A DNA stretch of 22,615 bases from Candidatus Dormiibacterota bacterium (GTDB lineage: Bacteria > Chloroflexota > Dormibacteria > Dormibacterales > Dormibacteraceae). The notes under the pieces were generated by a model, which was given only the letters and a program-made list of their open reading frames with translations, did no database searches and was not told the origin of the DNA. The stretch covers positions 1 through 22,615 of the forward strand of contig PLYD01000243.1 in the NCBI GenBank assembly GCA_003151665.1, written 5' to 3'. Shown one piece after another: positions 21,711-22,615 of the stretch. A program made the translations under genes and the position numbers. The stretch's first letter is position 1. Each line of letters opens with the position of its first letter.

Positions 21711-22615
21711 GTGATCTCAACGAGCGCCGTTGATGCGTATATCCAGAAGAACAGGGCGCGGTTCGTCGAGGAGCTGAAGGAGCTCTGCTCGTTCCCCAGC
21801 ATCTCCAACCACGGTGCCGAGGCAGTGAAGCCGGCGCGGGACTGGCTCGGCGAGCGCCTGGGCCGATTCACCGATCGGGTCGAGACCCTGGAGGCTGGAG
21901 GGATGCCGGCGCTCTACGCAGAGGTGCCTGGCGCCGGCCATCGCAAGCTGCTCCTGTACCAGCACTACGACGTGCAGCCGGTCGACCCGATCGAGCTGTG
22001 GGATTCGAAACCGTTCGAACCGGCCGAGAAAGATGGCCGGATCATCGCCAGGGGAGTCGCCGACGACAAGGCCGATGTGATGGCGCGGATACACGCGGTG
22101 GAGACGCTCAAGAAAGTGGGCGAGATCCCCGTGACGTTGCGGTTCCTGATCGAGGGCGAGGAGGAGATCGGCTCGAAGACTTTCGAAAAGATCGCTCACC
22201 AGCATTCAAGCAAGCTGAGCGCCGACGGTTGCCTGTGGGAATCTGGAACGTCGTTTGACGAGTCTGGGCGGCCGACCCTGCAGTTCGGATGTCGCGGCCT
22301 GGTCTACCTGCAGCTGCGGGTGCGGTTTCTCAACTTCGACCAGCATTCGGGCCTCGCGTCTATCTACCCATCGGCCGCGATGTATCTGATCGAAGCGCTC
22401 GCGAGCCTACGCGACCAGGACATGAACCTCAAGATCGCCGGTTTCTACGACGGTGTTGTCCCGCCGACAGAGGCCGACCGCCGGATGATGGCGAAGATCG
22501 ACCCCGAGGTCGAGCAGCGAAAGCAGCTGGTCGGTTTCGAGCGCCTGGTCCGCGACCCCAAGCCCGAGAACGTCATCGAGCAGCTTCTGTTCACTCCGAC
22601 CTGCAACATCGCGGG
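21711..22615 (+). CDS. M20 family metallopeptidase / dipeptidase, N-terminal part (runs off the window)
   Basis: The frame from GTG 21711 stays open to the right edge (301 full codons). It matches M20 dipeptidases (carnosinase/DapE-like). The first metal His is in LYQHYDVQPVDP, the bridging Asp in GVADDKADVMARIHA, and the Glu pair in IEGEEEIGSKTF. The lid-domain opening FGCRGLVYLQLRVRF leads to the sequence YDGVVPPTEADRRMMAKID typical of the subgroup. It hydrolyses dipeptides or N-acyl amino acids with two Zn ions. The exact substrate and the C-terminal metal His are outside view. It is divergent from the yyaL-like operon, with 33 nt between the starts. Confidence 0.93.
   Translation, partial: MISTSAVDAYIQKNRARFVEELKELCSFPSISNHGAEAVKPARDWLGERLGRFTDRVETLEAGGMPALYAEVPGAGHRKLLLYQHYDVQPVDPIELWDSKPFEPAEKDGRIIARGVADDKADVMARIHAVETLKKVGEIPVTLRFLIEGEEEIGSKTFEKIAHQHSSKLSADGCLWESGTSFDESGRPTLQFGCRGLVYLQLRVRFLNFDQHSGLASIYPSAAMYLIEALASLRDQDMNLKIAGFYDGVVPPTEADRRMMAKIDPEVEQRKQLVGFERLVRDPKPENVIEQLLFTPTCNIA

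Overview
The window looks like ordinary chromosome from a GC-rich, free-living bacterium. Several things point to a terrestrial Chloroflexota/Dormibacterota-type or actinobacterium-like genome: strong GC bias, frequent GTG/TTG starts, a PPOX-class (F420-type) oxidoreductase, an MshC-like ligase, and several genes whose start codon lies 6-8 nt after a TAnnnT -10 box, which suggests leaderless mRNAs. The taxonomy is inference only. I see no tRNA, rRNA, CRISPR array, phage gene or insertion sequence. Genes are tightly packed and no stretch over 300 nt is empty.

Layout. 1-733 (-): the N-terminal half of an ABC-F ATPase. 802-1692 (+): a DUF4349 lipoprotein closed by a strong two-tier terminator. 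1966-3429 (+): an ECF sigma factor translationally coupled to a membrane-anchored Rieske-like protein in which one cluster-binding His is Asp, then a small unknown protein. 3486-6014 (+): metK and an MshC-like cysteine ligase. 6016-8936 (-): tetR, ABC ATPase, ABC permease and zinc-ribbon protein, read from a perfect 37-bp palindromic promoter/operator at 8942-8978. The TetR protein is unusual in carrying two tandem N-terminal HTH domains.

9033-12551 (+): a small secreted protein, a second ECF sigma factor coupled to a membrane-anchored DUF4179-like partner (probable anti-sigma), and a secreted FN3/PKD-like protein. 12467-14500: a PPOX oxidoreductase (-), a DUF998-like membrane protein (+), a CDP-alcohol phosphatidyltransferase (-) whose 3' end overlaps the DUF998 gene by about 310 nt, and a DUF2203 protein (+). 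14505-21677 (-): an operon yyaL-like (DUF255), fused LutB-LutA-like Fe-S protein, M17 leucyl aminopeptidase and dxs. 21711-end (+): the N-terminal part of an M20 peptidase.

The most novel-looking parts are the tandem-HTH TetR with its symmetrical bidirectional promoter-operator made of four AGACG half-sites, and the sigma factor paired with a Rieske-like protein where a zinc-finger anti-sigma factor would be expected.
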